This document shows positions 1 to 11,700 of a DNA stretch of 48,265 bases, piece after piece. The DNA is from Paramoeba atlantica (Eukaryota > Discosea), in contig CDRNVI010000109.1 in assembly GCA_977017575.1 (NCBI GenBank), forward strand, positions 1 through 48,265, read 5' to 3'. The notes under the pieces are model-generated. The model made no database searches and was not told the DNA's origin. It saw nothing but the letters and a program-made list of their open reading frames with translations. Positions within the stretch are counted from its first letter, which is position 1. Each line of letters begins with the position of its first letter. The translations under genes and the position numbers were made by a program.

Positions 1-2688
1 TCAAGCACAATCAAGCCAACTGGCATATCAAAGAGAATCCGGAGATGCCGGGGATTGAGATGGCGGTTGGAGTGTTTAGTCGGTTGTTGTTTGGTGAACA
101 TACCGCACCCAATGAGGTGTTTTCGTTTTTTGATGCCAAAGATGTTGCCTATCCGGTACTCATCTCACAGACGGTGCCTGGAGAGAACTTACAAACGGCG
201 TTGAATCAGCCTAAGAAAGCACAGGTTAACGCCGTATTACGCCAGTTACATCCGCAGTACACTTGCGAGCAAATCCTGTTGGCGATGTTAGTGCACCCTG
301 AAGATGGTAAGCCGGATAACTATCAACTGTTACCGGTGATAACAACACGGCCGGATGGCCAATCTGTCACGCGTTATCGCATTGTGGGGATTGACAATGA
401 CCATGCGTTTTGTCAAACCAGTGATGATGGAAAAAGGGCATCGGACGTTGCAAGTCAAATGTGTGTTATTTTGTTTGGATACTATGCGACGGCCAGTCCA
501 TCCAGCCGTGCGGCAGCGCTTACTTCATTTGAACCCAGTCGCATTTTTAGAAAGCTGGTTAGAGCAGTTAATGGCCTATCATGAACGCTCAATGAGTTTA
601 TTTGATAAGAAAGCGCGTCACCGGTTATTTAAAGTGAAAGTTGATTTGAAACAGTTAGCCCGCAAGGTGGCCCTGCGCGAAGTGCGTGAGCGTTTGCCGG
701 TGGTGGTGACGGTTCCATTTCGCGATGGGGCGATAACCGAGATGTGGGACAGGTTGGTGCGGTTACAGCAAGCGTTGCATGACAATCCGATGATAACCCA
801 TTTGCAATTATTAAAAGAAATCACCCCGAGCTTAGGCGTTGTGTATGAAGAAGCGTTTGAGGTGCATGAAGAGTCGGAGGAAGTGGCTGCGCGGTTTTCA
901 TGAGGTAGCTAACACCCATTACTCCACCGCGATAGCCGGGCGCTATGCGACTTTGACCACCAGTCGTCAAGCACTACAAGCGGCGGGGTTCTCAGACAAA
1001 GAGCAAAAGGCGTTGTTAGAAGACGGCGATAAGGGAGTGAGTTTTACCCCAAGGCATGCGTTGATGCAGTTGAGCCAAGGGGTGGAGCAGAAGGCGAAGT
1101 TAGCCTCTTATGTAAGCGCGTTAGCGGATGGGAACACCTCGGTGTTTCAAGCCATATTATCGGAGCAGGTCAAGGAAGACGTGGTGAATCGTTTGGACTT
1201 TAGGCAGATGATGGTAGCGGGCAGCAAGCAGGCGGATGAGGCAAAACAAAAGGCGATATTGAACTGATTGTCAATGAGCAAATTGGGTTTCACACATTGA
1301 CGATTCGTCACTGTGCGGCATTGACGGATGAGACTCTCGCAGCGTTACTGAAAAATGCACCGGAGCTCAGTCGGTTAACGTTGATAGATTGCCCGCAAGT
1401 GAGCGATAAATTGGGTAAGACAATTGAAAAGTACACATCGCACTTGACGACATTGACACTAAGGCAATTACCCAAACTTGAGGGCTTGGGTAATAGAGTG
1501 GTCGCAGGGCTGGTAAATCGAGTCGTCAGTTATGACCCGATTAATCTGCCACACCTGCGGCGAGTGAATGTCAGTGACAATCTTCAGTTAAGTGCCCTTG
1601 CTATTCAATCACGAGCGTTGACGTTGGCGACAATCAAGCACAGTCCGGTATTGACCGAATTGACGTTGTTCTGTGAAGGACTGAAAGCATTGGATGTGAG
1701 TGAGTGTGCGCAATTGAGTGATAATGGTTTACACAAAGCGTTGCAGTTTTATCAAGTGCTGCCGAGACTGAATGTAGATAACTGCCCGGCGATACGCGTA
1801 GAGCTATGGCATTGTATGGAACATGTCAGCCAACAGGCGGTATCAAGCTTTCCAAAGTGGAATATGAAAGTCTGGCAGCAATCGGTGTTGTCATTGTTGC
1901 CATATGCATCAGATGCAGTGGTACAATTAGACATAACAGCAATCGAACCGAATCAAGTAGCCTTAGTTATGGGATTGGTGGCGTTTAATCCTGATGCGCA
2001 CACAGTATTAGTGACCTTGTCACCAAAGAACATCGCCACCTCACTGATGCCACTGCTAACCCTATTACAAAGCAATCACAACATGGCCGCACTGTGCATC
2101 ACTGGAGCATCGTTGGATACTGTGATGACTGAACAAGTGATAATGGCTGTTGCGCGTTGCGCAAATGTCCGTATGGTGGCACTGACAGTTGATAATAGCC
2201 AATTAGCAATTGCGCAGTTGCAACAGGTGACGCAGTTAACGCAAGTGATGGTAAATGGAGTGAACATGACATCACCGTTGCAAGCAGGTAGTGCTACAAA
2301 CATAGCGGCTATTCCTAATGATGTGAGAGGACAGCAAGCGATGATGGTGGATGTATTGGCGTTAGTGATGCAGCATGAATCATTACTGATACGTCAATCA
2401 GCAGCCAATACATTAGCTTTAATGAGTGCGGCTGGGAAATTGTCCGAATGCAAACAGCAAGTCGCTGCCTTGCTATCCAATGAGAGTCCAACGCCGTTAA
2501 CGACACAACAAGCTGAACCAGTGATACTATCTTCTGTTTCCGTAGTGAGCAGTTCATTGTCAGCCGGTTTAATCAGTCAGTTTGGGGCAATTGCTCGCAA
2601 GAAAGAAGAAGCAAGTAATAGTGATAATGATGAGTCAGCAACTGTAGTGGCTGAACCTTTGAGGCAAATAGAAATGGGGCTTGGGTAA
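1..2688 (+). pseudogene. Large effector-like protein: kinase-like motifs, leucine-rich repeats, HEAT-like tail
   Basis: The gene is already open at the window edge (codons before position 45 are in frame), so its true start is missing. The first part carries the pair HPEDGKPDNY and VGIDND. These resemble the catalytic loop (H..D....N) and metal-binding D of kinase-like folds such as PI3/4-kinase or HipA-type enzymes. The middle is helical. From about 1300 there are leucine-rich repeats of the type LTxLTLxxCxxLSDxGL. Near the end a HEAT/ARM-like segment (RQSAANTLALMSAAG) is followed by an acidic tail. Kinase-like plus LRR layouts are common among secreted effectors of Legionella-like bacteria; that role here is inference. 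The reading frame is interrupted about three times. No secretion signal was identified, and the exact family is not recognised. Confidence 0.55.
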
Positions 2689-2799
2689 TGCTGCAAAGAG
2701 ATTTACCCTCAGCGGTCAGTTTTGTTCCTGACACCGCTATGCATAGACCAGCTCCAACTAGTACGGGGTCAAAACACTACAATATCGCGCACTTAACTA

Positions 2800-2833
2800 C
2801 CCCGCACTTCGTTTGCTAAAGTGCGGGGTTTTT
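2800..2833 (+). terminator. Rho-independent terminator
   Basis: A 10-bp perfect stem (CCCCGCACTT / AAGTGCGGGG) with a short loop is followed directly by TTTTT on the plus strand. It lies about 110 bp past the stop of the LRR gene and ahead of the oppositely oriented tRNA gene, so it most likely ends the LRR transcript. The rest of 2689-2981 holds no gene that I can support. Confidence 0.85.
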
Positions 2834-2981
2834 AGAGGATTGGCGATTTTTAGGGCACAAAATTAGGAAAAATCGCCAAAAATTGGCAACTTGAGGTCAA
2901 CGAATCGCCCCCAAAAGCCTTTGTATTACTAAGCACTTTTTCAATCGAGATTTTGTTGTAGAAAGGTTAGCGAAAAGTGAC

Positions 2982-3071
2982 TGGCGGAGAGGGCGGGATT
3001 CGAACCCGCGATACGGGGATACCGTATACACACTTTCCAGCGTGCTCCTTAAGCCACTCGGACACCTCTCC
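2982..3071 (-). tRNA. tRNA-Ser (anticodon GGA)
   Basis: On the minus strand this folds as a class II tRNA. The acceptor stem GGAGAGG pairs with CCTCTCC. The D-arm is GTCCGAGTGGCTTAAGGAG, the anticodon loop CTGGAAA reads GGA, the variable arm is long (ACGG...CCGT), and the T-arm is CGGGTTCGAATCCCG. A G discriminator and an encoded CCA end (plus-strand TGG at 2982-2984) follow. Encoded CCA is usual in gammaproteobacteria and argues that this part of the window is bacterial. Confidence 0.95.
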
Positions 3072-3127
3072 TATAATAAGCGAAGCAAGCGTAAACGAGA
3101 ATGAAGTAAGGCGCAAGATAAGGATGA

Positions 3128-4259
3128 TCAGCTGCTAAATAAATGAATAAGTAGGCGTTCGTAAATATTAGTTAGTTGGATCAAGTCATCGACACGTACA
3201 CATTCGTTGACTTGATGAATGGTGCTATTGCATGGGCCTAATTCGACAACTTCAGTGTGATCAGATGCGATAAAGCGTCCGTCTGATGTGCCACCGTCTG
3301 TCGCAGATCGCGGTGATGTGCCGATGACATCAACAATGGCATTATTAACACATTGCCGCAATGTTCCTGATTTAGTATAAAACGATGGACTGGGGATTGC
3401 CAATCGATACTAAAATCTAATTGATGGCGTTTTAAATACCTCTATAATACGTTGTTGCAAATTATCAGCAGTGCTGTCTGGGCAATGACGTAAATTAAAA
3501 TTAACCTGTAATTCACCCGGGATCACATTGGTTGCGCCAGTGCCTGCGTGAGTGTTGGCAATTTGAAATGTTGTTGGTGGAAAGTCAGCATTGCCGTCAT
3601 CCCAATGTAGTTGAGTTAACTCCAGTAATGCAGGCAATGCATTGTGAATTGGATTACTAGCAAGGGTAGGGGTAGGCAACATGGCCTTGTTTACCGTGCA
3701 CTGTTACGGATCCGGTTAATGAACCACGTCGACCTATTTTAATCGTATCGCCGACGGTATGCTGGCTAGAGGGTTCGCCTACTAAACAATAATCAATCTG
3801 TTCGCCGCGCGCGGTTAATGTTTCCATGACTTTTGCTGTGCCATTAATAGCAGCACCTTCTTCATCACTTGTGATCAAAAAACCAATGCTACCGTTAAGG
3901 GTGGGTTGTTTTGTTAAAAATTGCGAACAGGCAGCGATCATCGCTGCCAAACTGCCTTTCATGTCTGCTGCACCACGACCATATAAATAACCGTCACGAA
4001 TTGTTGGGGTAAATGGGTCGGATTGCCAAGCAGACACATCACCAGGTGGTACCACATCAGTGTGTCCAGCAAATACAAATAAGGGTGCACGATCACCAAT
4101 ACGTGCCCATAGATTGCTAACATCTTTAAATGGTAATTGTTCTGTGTGAAATCCCAATTGCGTTAACTGTTCGGAAAGATAGGTTTGACAGCCAGCATCA
4201 TCTGGCGTAACAGAAGGGCGACTAATCAGTGCATTGGCAATCTCAACAACGGTTTGCAT
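3128..4259 (-). CDS. dapE: Succinyl-diaminopimelate desuccinylase DapE (frame split by indels)
   Basis: M20 zinc peptidase-family enzyme that removes succinate from N-succinyl-L,L-diaminopimelate in the succinylase branch of lysine and peptidoglycan precursor synthesis. Visible motifs are [12 protein letters not shown] (metal-binding His, catalytic Asp), [12 protein letters not shown] (bridging Asp), TSDEEG (catalytic and metal Glu), VGEPSS, and the C-terminal [15 protein letters not shown] typical of DapE. The start at 4259 ([12 protein letters not shown]) and total span give about 377 residues, the normal family length. The frame switches near 3680, where one extra C in a CCCC run separates QGHVAYP from TLASNPIH, and again near 3410. 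Every motif lies in well-conserved sequence. It follows dapD directly (7 bp gap), as expected for co-transcription. Confidence 0.9.
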
Positions 4260-4266
4260 TACTTAA

Positions 4267-5096
4267 TTAGTCCATGTCATCACGTAATAATTCATTAAGA
4301 CTAACTTTACTGCGGGTTTTTTCATCCACTTGTTTGACGATGACGACGCAATAAATACTATGAGTGCCGTCTTTTGCCGGTAAGTTCCCAGGCACAACCA
4401 CTGAGCCAGCTGGGATCCGACCATAACTGATTTCCCAGTTTGGCGATGATAAATACGCGTGCTTTGCCCTAAGAAAACACCCATTGAAATCACTGAGCCT
4501 CGCTCAACGATCACGCCTTCAACAATTTCAGAGCGTGCACCAATAAAACAATCATCTTCAATAATGGTTGGCGTTGCTTGCAGTGGTTCTAAGATCCCGC
4601 CAATACCTGCACCGCCGGATAAATGCACATTTTTACAATTTGCGCACAGGATCCGACCGATGCCCAGGTATCAACTAAACAACCACTATCGATATAAGCC
4701 CCAATGTTAACAAACGATGGCATCAGTACAGTGTTAGCAGCAACATAACTGCCATAGCGTACGTTACCAGGTGGTACCACACGTACACCGGTTTGTTTAA
4801 ATTGTTCGCTAGTATAATTAGCAAATTTTAAAGGCACTTTATCAAACGCAGCAGCTACACCGGTATTTAGCACCGTATTATCTTGAGTGCGAAATGATAG
4901 TAACACCGCCTTTTTTATCCATTCATGTGTTACCCAGTGTCCATTTTTGTTTTTCAGCCACCCTGATCTCACCGCTATCTAACATGCTTAATACTTCTTG
5001 AATAGCCTGTTTATCGTTAGTACTCGCTGTGTTTACAGTTAAATTGGCGCGTTGCTCAAATAGTTTATCAATGTTTATTTGCAATGTTTCAGACAT
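4267..5096 (-). CDS. dapD: Tetrahydrodipicolinate N-succinyltransferase DapD (frame split by indels)
   Basis: Trimeric left-handed beta-helix acyltransferase that succinylates tetrahydrodipicolinate, the step before the transaminase and DapE. The start [19 protein letters not shown] at 5096 gives about 276 residues, matching the family (about 274). Hexapeptide-repeat sequence is clear: [31 protein letters not shown], then [14 protein letters not shown] and [18 protein letters not shown]. The C-terminal end is [10 protein letters not shown]. At least three frame switches (near 4960, 4630 and 4440) divide it, with no loss of family motifs between them. It lies just upstream of dapE on the same strand and downstream of the RND gene. 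Confidence 0.9.
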
Positions 5097-5143
5097 CAGT
5101 TAACTCCAAGTTGTTTGCAATGTTATAAGGGGTTAGTAGCCTG

Positions 5144-8100
5144 TTAGTTTGTTAACGATTGATTATCTAATTCATCTGGATCAACAAACACGTCTTCTTC
5201 GTGTTTTTGGCCAACATAGTATACACCACAGGCACTACGAATAGTGAGAATAAGGTGCCAAACGACATCCCACCAACGATCACAAAGCCAATTTGGTGAC
5301 GTGCATTAGCACCGGCGCCGGAAGCAAGTGCCAATGGTACTGCCCCTAATACCATCGCAGCAGTTGTCATTAAAATAGGGCGCAAGCGTAAAAGAAGCTG
5401 ACTCAAGTACGGCTTCTCGAATACTTAATCCTTTCATTTGTAATTGATTGGCAAATTCAACGATTAAAATACCGTGCTTACTGATAAGACCAATTAAGGT
5501 AATTAATCCAATCTTGCTGTAAATATTTAATGAATTACCTGGAATGATTTTTAATACGTATAACGCACCAGCAACTGATAATAATACGGTTGACATCACA
5601 ATCAACGGATCGCGATAACTTTCAAATTGTGCAGATAATACTAAAAAGATAAATAATACGGCAAATAACATGGCTTGTTGCATTGCATCAGAGGCTTGTA
5701 CTGTTTGTCTAGACTGATTAGCATAATCGATATGTATTTAGAAGGCAGGATTTTTTCAGCCGCAGCATTTAGAAATTCAACGCTTGTCCTTGAGTATAGT
5801 TAGAGGCAATGAGGCATTTAAGGTGGCCGATGGCATTTGCTGAAAATGGTTGATACTTTGTGGTACGGTTTGTGGGATGATAGTCACTAAATTAGATAAG
5901 GGCACTACATCACCATTTTGCGTGTTGACATAATAATTTTTAATATTACCTGGCTCATTTTTATATAAAAAGTTATCAGTTAATTCAGGGATGGCATAAT
6001 AACTACGATTACGCATGTCAAATAAGATAGTTTGTGGCTCACCCATTTAAGTAAGATAGGGTGTTTGCAATGTCAGCCATGCTGACGCCTAATATCCCAG
6101 CGCGATCTCGATTAATATCAACCAATAATTGCGGTGAGTCGATCAATAAGTCAGTGGTGGCACTACGAAAGCCTGGGTTTTTATTTGCTTCGCTAATTAA
6201 TTGCTGCATGTAATTATTTAATTCGTTAATACCCACATCACCGTTTAATACGAACGATACTGGGGCACCACCACCAGTACTTGGCAAAGAAGGTGGCGGG
6301 AAGGCTTGTACAATTAACCCAGGGTTAGCTTTTAATGCGGGATTAATGCTATGTAAAATTTCCATGAACTGCGTTTGCGTTGTGACCAGGGTACAAAACT
6401 AATGAATGAAAAACCGAAATTAGTGCCACCAAAGCCAGCAAAAATCCCATAGTGTTTGCGTTCTGGAACGGTATCATAGACTTTCTGAATTTCATCAGAA
6501 TATTTATTCATGTATTGAATGTTAGCAGCAGTTGGCCCGATTAATTGGGCAATATAATACGCCTTGATCTTCTACGGGTGCTAAATCTTCTGGTAATGAG
6601 GTATATAAAAAATAACAGGATAGATAAACCAGTGCGCCTAATAAAATAATCCACTGACGTTTTGTCGATAACACGGCTTAATAACTGTTTATAAGATTGC
6701 ATTAAATTGCTAAAGATGGCATCTATTTTATGTGCAAAACCAGTTTGACTGATCCCACCTGCCATAAATCTGGCACACATCATCGGTGACAAGGTTAAGG
6801 CAATAAAACCAGAGACAACGACTGCGCCAGCTAAGGTAAATGAGAATTCACGGAACATGGTGCCCACCATCCCGCTGGTAAACCCAATCGGTATATATAC
6901 TGCTGCCAGCGTGAACGTCATCGCAATGATCGCAAAACGAATTTCACGTGCACCTTTAATCGCAGCTTGTAACGGTGGCAATGCCTTCTTCAATGTGTCG
7001 GTGAATATTTTCTAACACGACAATGGCATCATCAACGACTAATCCAATTGCCAGTACCCACGCCAATAACGTTAATGTATTTACTGAATAACCCATTGCA
7101 TACATGTAACCGCATACACCGATTAACGATAAGGGAATAGTGACAATGGGCACGAAGAAAGTGCGTAAGTCACCAATAAATAAGAAAATGACTAAGATAA
7201 CCAGTCCAGTGGCTTCAAAAAATGGTTTTATACACTTCACGAATTGAATCTTTAATGAATTCAGATGAATCATAAAGCAACTGCATTTTCATCCCATCTG
7301 GCATACTCGATTCAAGTTCTGGCATTAATGCGCGAATGCCACGAGACACTGCCAATGGATTAGCCGTTGACTTAGGGATGATCCCAATCACCGTGTTGTC
7401 TTTACCGTCAATATTAGAAAAACTATCGTATTGTTGTGCACCTAATTCTGCATTACCTACATCACGTAGGCGAATTAAATGACTGCCATCATTTTTGATA
7501 ACTAGGTTGTTAAATTCTTCTGCTGTATTTTAAATCGGTGGCAGCAATTACATTGAATTGTTGTGCGTGTGTTTTTAATTGGCCAGCGGCGGCTTGCAAG
7601 TTGTTGGCTTTCAGTGCTTTATACACATCATTGGCGGTTAAATTGCGCGCTGCCATCTTTTGAGGATCCAGGTTAATCCGCATTGCATAGACACGTTCAC
7701 CAAACACCGTTGCCTGACCAACCCCATCGATAATTTGCATTTGTGGTTGTACTACTCGGATTAAATAATCAGTCACCGCTTCTTGGGACATGCTAGGATT
7801 GCTAAAAGCAATGTACATGGTAGGTTTTGCCGATGGATCCAGTTTAGAGACAACTGGATCTTGAATCTCTTGTGGCAATTGCCAACGTACCGATGAAATC
7901 TGATTCATAACATCGGTAATCGCGACGTTAATGTCGTAATCTTGTTTTAGGTAAATTGTAATGGTAGATGCACTATAACTGCTCGACGATATCATGTAGT
8001 CGATACCATCGACGCTACTGATTGCACTTTCTAGTGGTGTCGTGACAAACCCTTCCATCAATGCAGCACTAGCGCCATTGTAAGCAACGTAAACTTGGAT

Positions 8101-8233
8101 GGTGGAGACTTCAATTTGTGGATATTGGCGCACAGTCATATTGCTAAATGACACTAAGCCAATTAGCACTAGAATTAAGCTTAACACGGTTGCAAACACC
8201 GGTCGGCGAATAAATGTATCAGTAAAACTGCAT
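5144..8233 (-). CDS. RND (HAE1/AcrB-like) multidrug efflux transporter, inner-membrane pump (frame split by indels)
   Basis: Proton-driven trimeric pump of the resistance-nodulation-division family that passes substrates from periplasm or inner membrane to an outer-membrane channel. The start at 8233 reads MQF and then shifts by one base in a TTTT run into TDTFIRRPVFATVLSLIL, the classic N-terminus and first membrane helix. Other family marks are VRQYPQIEVSTIQV, TTPLESAISSVDGIDYM, GLVVDDAIVVLENIHRH (helix 4 with the proton-relay DD), VYIPIGFTSGMVGTMFREFS, ALTLSPMMCARFM and, near the end, RLRPILMTTAAMVLGAVPLA. The expected stop at 5144 gives about 1029 residues, normal length. Roughly nine frame switches split it. 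Its stop is 48 bp before dapD; the fusion-protein gene lies 21 bp upstream, so the two form an operon. Confidence 0.92.
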
Positions 8234-8254
8234 CAGGTTATTTCACTTAACAAA

Positions 8255-9333
8255 TCACGATTGCTTGGATGATGTTGTTTGACTATCTGTTATGCTTGGC
8301 TTAACAGCAACACCATCAGATAATTTATTTTGTCCGCTAGTCACCACAATATCATTGGCTTTAATTCCAGTCACACTGACTGATTCTCCTTGGGTTTGGG
8401 TGAATTTTACATCGGTTTTTACTGCTTTGTTATTAACGACTGTATAAACAAAATCACTAACATTATTATATATGAGTGCTTGTTGTGGGATCACAATAAC
8501 TGGCTGTGGTTCACCGACATATAAGGTCACATTAACAAAACTGCCTGGAACTAAACTGTGATCATCATTGGGAATACTTGCCCATACACCAATACTGCGA
8601 GTGTTGAGATCAAGTGCAGAGTCAGTTGCATAGACATTTCCACTAAATGTTCTGCCGGGATAGGTATCTGATGTCATTGTGACTTTTTGCCCAATTTGAA
8701 TGAGAGGGATATACCGTTGTGGTACAGTAAATTCAACCCGCATTGGATCGATCGATTCTAAATTCACAATCGGGTCACCCTTATCTAAGAATTGCCCTAA
8801 ATCAATTTGACGCAATCCTAATTGGCCCGAGAAGGGCGCTAAAATTAATTTTAATTCAAGTTCAGCTTGAGCTTTCTCTGCTTCGGCACGGGCTTGATCT
8901 AAGTTTGCTTTTTGAGTATCAACATCTTGCTTTGATCCAACGTTTTTATTATATAGATCCAACATGCGTTGATAATTAGCTTTATCCAACGGAATTTGTG
9001 ACAATGCGCTAGCTAAATTAGCCCGTTCAATACTGTTATCCAGCTGTACTAATGGCGCATTTTGTTCGACATAATCGCCCGATTTGAAAAAGATTTTGGT
9101 GACAATACCATCGGTCTCCGGGCTGACAACCACACCTTGATTGGCTGACAAGCTGCCGGTGGCTTCAATTTTTTTGTTGCCAATCATCAGACACGGCTTT
9201 AGTAGCTTCGACAACTTGTGGACCGGTCATAGGCTGGCGTTTGGGTGGGAATACGATCATCTTAACTGACCAGGCAATCAAGAGAACTAATAATATACCG
9301 CCGATGAGTTGAAAAAAGACGCTTTTTAATCAT
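8255..9333 (-). CDS. RND efflux periplasmic adaptor (membrane-fusion protein, HlyD/AcrA-like)
   Basis: Adaptor that links the RND pump to an outer-membrane factor. The start at 9333 (MIKKRLF) is preceded at a normal distance by GGGA, a plausible ribosome binding site. After a frame switch in an A/T run comes a membrane anchor (GGILLVLLIAWSV). The conserved body follows: lipoyl half ATGSLSANQGVVVSPETDG and VEQNAPLVQLDNS, a helical hairpin rich in E, A and K (about residues 110-155), the second lipoyl half APFSGQLGLRQIDLGQFLDK, beta-barrel VEFTVPQRYIPLIQIGQKV, and membrane-proximal PQQALIYNNVSDFVYTV. About 355 residues. There is no lipobox; it appears anchored by an uncleaved helix. No TolC-like gene is visible here. 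Confidence 0.9.
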
Positions 9334-9676
9334 TATATGTTCCCTTTTTGTCTTGCAGATGTTTAACATGGTAATGCTGGGCTGCACTTAATAGCCAGTT
9401 GATTGGCTAACTCATGACATCTGTAAGATAAACCATCCTGATATCAGTTGTCTCGATTTTACTGTATTTAATAGAATATGGCTAACACTTATGTTCACTT
9501 TTTAAAGCGTGGCTTTGTTTTGGATAAGGAATAAATAGATTGCCTAGAAAATTAGCGCCATAAATGGCTTATAAAAACATCAAAATCAAATAAATATAAT
9601 CATTACTTCAAGTAATAATTTGAGCCAGAGCGAATGTTAAGCTAAATGTTAATGTCAATTATATATTTGCTGCTAT
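9334..9676. other. Intergenic region upstream of the efflux operon
   Basis: AT-rich spacer of about 340 bp between the adaptor start and the end of the OTU gene. It must hold the promoter of the minus-strand efflux operon, but I cannot pick -35/-10 boxes or an operator with confidence. No regulator gene of the TetR or MarR type adjoins it. Confidence 0.5.
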
Positions 9677-11334
9677 TCATAAAGCTGGAGCTGATGATTC
9701 CAGTGCTGGCTGTGGTTCTCGGAAAGCGCCATTTTCAAATTCCCGCGACCACGATGTACCAGACAGATAATGATTACCAGTGAATGCCAAATAGATAACT
9801 GGCTTGTCTTGAGGAACATCTTCTGGGTCCATGGAAGTGACTTTGTTATGATGTATCGGGAAGAAAGCACGAAAACCATCATCAGGTGTTCGCGTGTCGA
9901 TGATCGCAACAACTGTGTTTAAATTGTTTGGTAAACTCTAATATTTGATTTAACTCTGCCCATTCTTGATCTTGAGAATGTGGCGCAATTTGTTGACGCA
10001 ACTGTGTATGATCTATTTGCTTCAAATCAGGATGGTGACGTAACCGCATTTGTTTAATAACAGCTTCATACCAGCAATTACCATCATCAGTAACATCTTC
10101 TAATTCAAGGTCTTTGATTTTTTTTGGTCCAACATTATCAGGCTTATCGTCTAATGAATATTGTTTAGCAAGTGCTACTTGTTCTTCTCCTGTCCATGTG
10201 GCTGCAGATTGCCAAAGGCTCATGCTAAATTCAGAAAGTTGTGGGGATGTTTGGCTACTAGAAGAAGAGCTAGAAGAACTGGAAGAAGAGAATGATATTC
10301 GTTGCTGAGCATGAACAACTTTACCAGAGCCTTTTTTTGCCATGCCAGTTTGTTTAGACTTTAAAAAAGAAGGAGCTAAAATAGCTTTTTCATCTAATTC
10401 CTGTAATGCTAACGTATAGTTTGCGAGTGCTTCTGCAACACTATTTATGTTTTTATAATACTGATGCCCAGTTTTATTTCGAATTGAACGATATGCTGGG
10501 AATAAAATATCTTTTGTTTGTTGAAATAACAAATATAATCCTTGTAGTTGTCGCAAATGATCAAATTTATGTAGTAAGTTTATCCATATTGTTTGAATTG
10601 AGTCTGTTTTTATTTGTTGTTGAGACTGATTTGCCAGTAATAATTGATTGTGTAATATCAACAGAGCTGTAGGCAATTGCTTAACGTAAAATACCTTGCT
10701 GAATATCGTGTGCATATTCTCTTTTTGTTATTATCATTTCATCGAATGATTGTTTAGTTTTTTGATTACCAGAAATACTATCAATTTTGGATTGAGTAGC
10801 TGACACGCATTCGTTAATAAGTTCCTTAATCTCAAAACGTTCACCTTTAGCTTCACCTTGATCTAATTTAGTAAATTTTTCTGCAATGCCTTGTGCAAAA
10901 ATATCTAGAAATTGCTGGTATGCATCAGGATCCTTAAATGTACCGGAACGTGAGTCTGGTAAATTGTCAGGGTCAATAATATTAAACCAGTCGGGAATGG
11001 TTCACGTTTTATTTCTTTATACAAGTGGCATTGTATTAGTATGTCTAATACATTATTTATTCGAATAGATGGATTTAAAAATTTTACTAATGGATGAGAA
11101 GCATTAGAACGATATTCTTTCTCATATGTACGTAGTTCTCTTAAAGTATTAATTAATTGTTCTTTAGCTTCTTTATAGGTTAATAGACGTCTAGTTTGAG
11201 AATTATCTTTTTGATTTCTCTCTGAATGGGCGTTAGTAGGCCTTTCTCTACTAGTTGAGCTATTGAGATTTGCGGGATTACCTCTAAGATTTCTCTGATT
11301 TTGTTGTGTTGTTCTTGCTTTTGGCTCTTTAGCT
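9677..11334 (-). pseudogene. OTU-family cysteine protease (putative deubiquitinase effector), 5' end cut by IS3 element
   Basis: The C-terminal third has the two hallmarks of OTU proteases: VTDDGNCWYEAV (catalytic Cys in the DGNC motif) and, about 105 residues later, AFTGNHYLS (catalytic His before Tyr). Between them is the alpha-helical DLKQIDHTQLRQQI region expected of the fold. Upstream lies a run of about 13 serines, then Leu- and Lys-rich helical sequence and a polar Asn/Gln/Arg-rich N-terminal part. OTU enzymes cleave ubiquitin chains. Bacteria have no ubiquitin, so known bacterial OTUs are secreted into eukaryotic cells (established for Legionella and Chlamydia). The role here is inference. 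The insertion sequence at 11335 removes the true start, and the frame is interrupted about three more times. It stands alone on the minus strand. Confidence 0.72.
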
Positions 11335-11411
11335 TGGTAACCCTCCCATAAAATAGACCTGTTTATAAGTAGAATATTCTGATAATTTATTACTCATCAG
11401 GAGATTTTGCG

Positions 11412-11700
11412 ATGAAGAAAAGTAAATTGAGCACGACCCAAATAGTAACGATGTTGTCGGAAGGAGAAGCGGGATTATCGGCAGGGGATTTATGCCGCAA
11501 ATATCAGATTTCGTCTGCGACCTATTATAAGTTAAGAAGTCAATATGCGGGTATGAGTGTGTCCTGAGCTAAAACGCTTAAAGGAACTAGAGGCAGAGAA
11601 TCAGCGATTAAAAGCGATGTATGCTGATATTAGCTTGGAACATAAGATATTAAAAGAGGTACTTGAAAAAAAGTATCCAGAGCTGCTAGACGAGAATTAG
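11412..11700 (+). CDS. IS3-family transposase OrfA
   Basis: Helix-turn-helix DNA-binding subunit. It begins MKKSKLSTTQIVTMLSEGEA, continues with the HTH LSAGDLCRKYQISSATYYKL and RSQYAGM, then after one frame switch the leucine-zipper-like LKRLKELEAENQRLKAMYAD and LEHKILKEVLEKK. This is the standard OrfA of the IS407 group, about 90 residues. In this family OrfA and OrfB are usually joined by programmed -1 frameshifting; the AAAAAAG run near 11,666 is a candidate slip site. Confidence 0.85.

Noticed and set aside
2700-2760. Attenuator-like hairpin (AGCGGTCAG...CTGACACCGCT)
   Set aside because: The stem is imperfect, has no following T-run, and lies past the LRR stop; too weak to call.
9800-9912. 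Separate small gene on the minus strand at 9673-9912
   Set aside because: It is an off-frame reading of the C-terminal end of the OTU gene.
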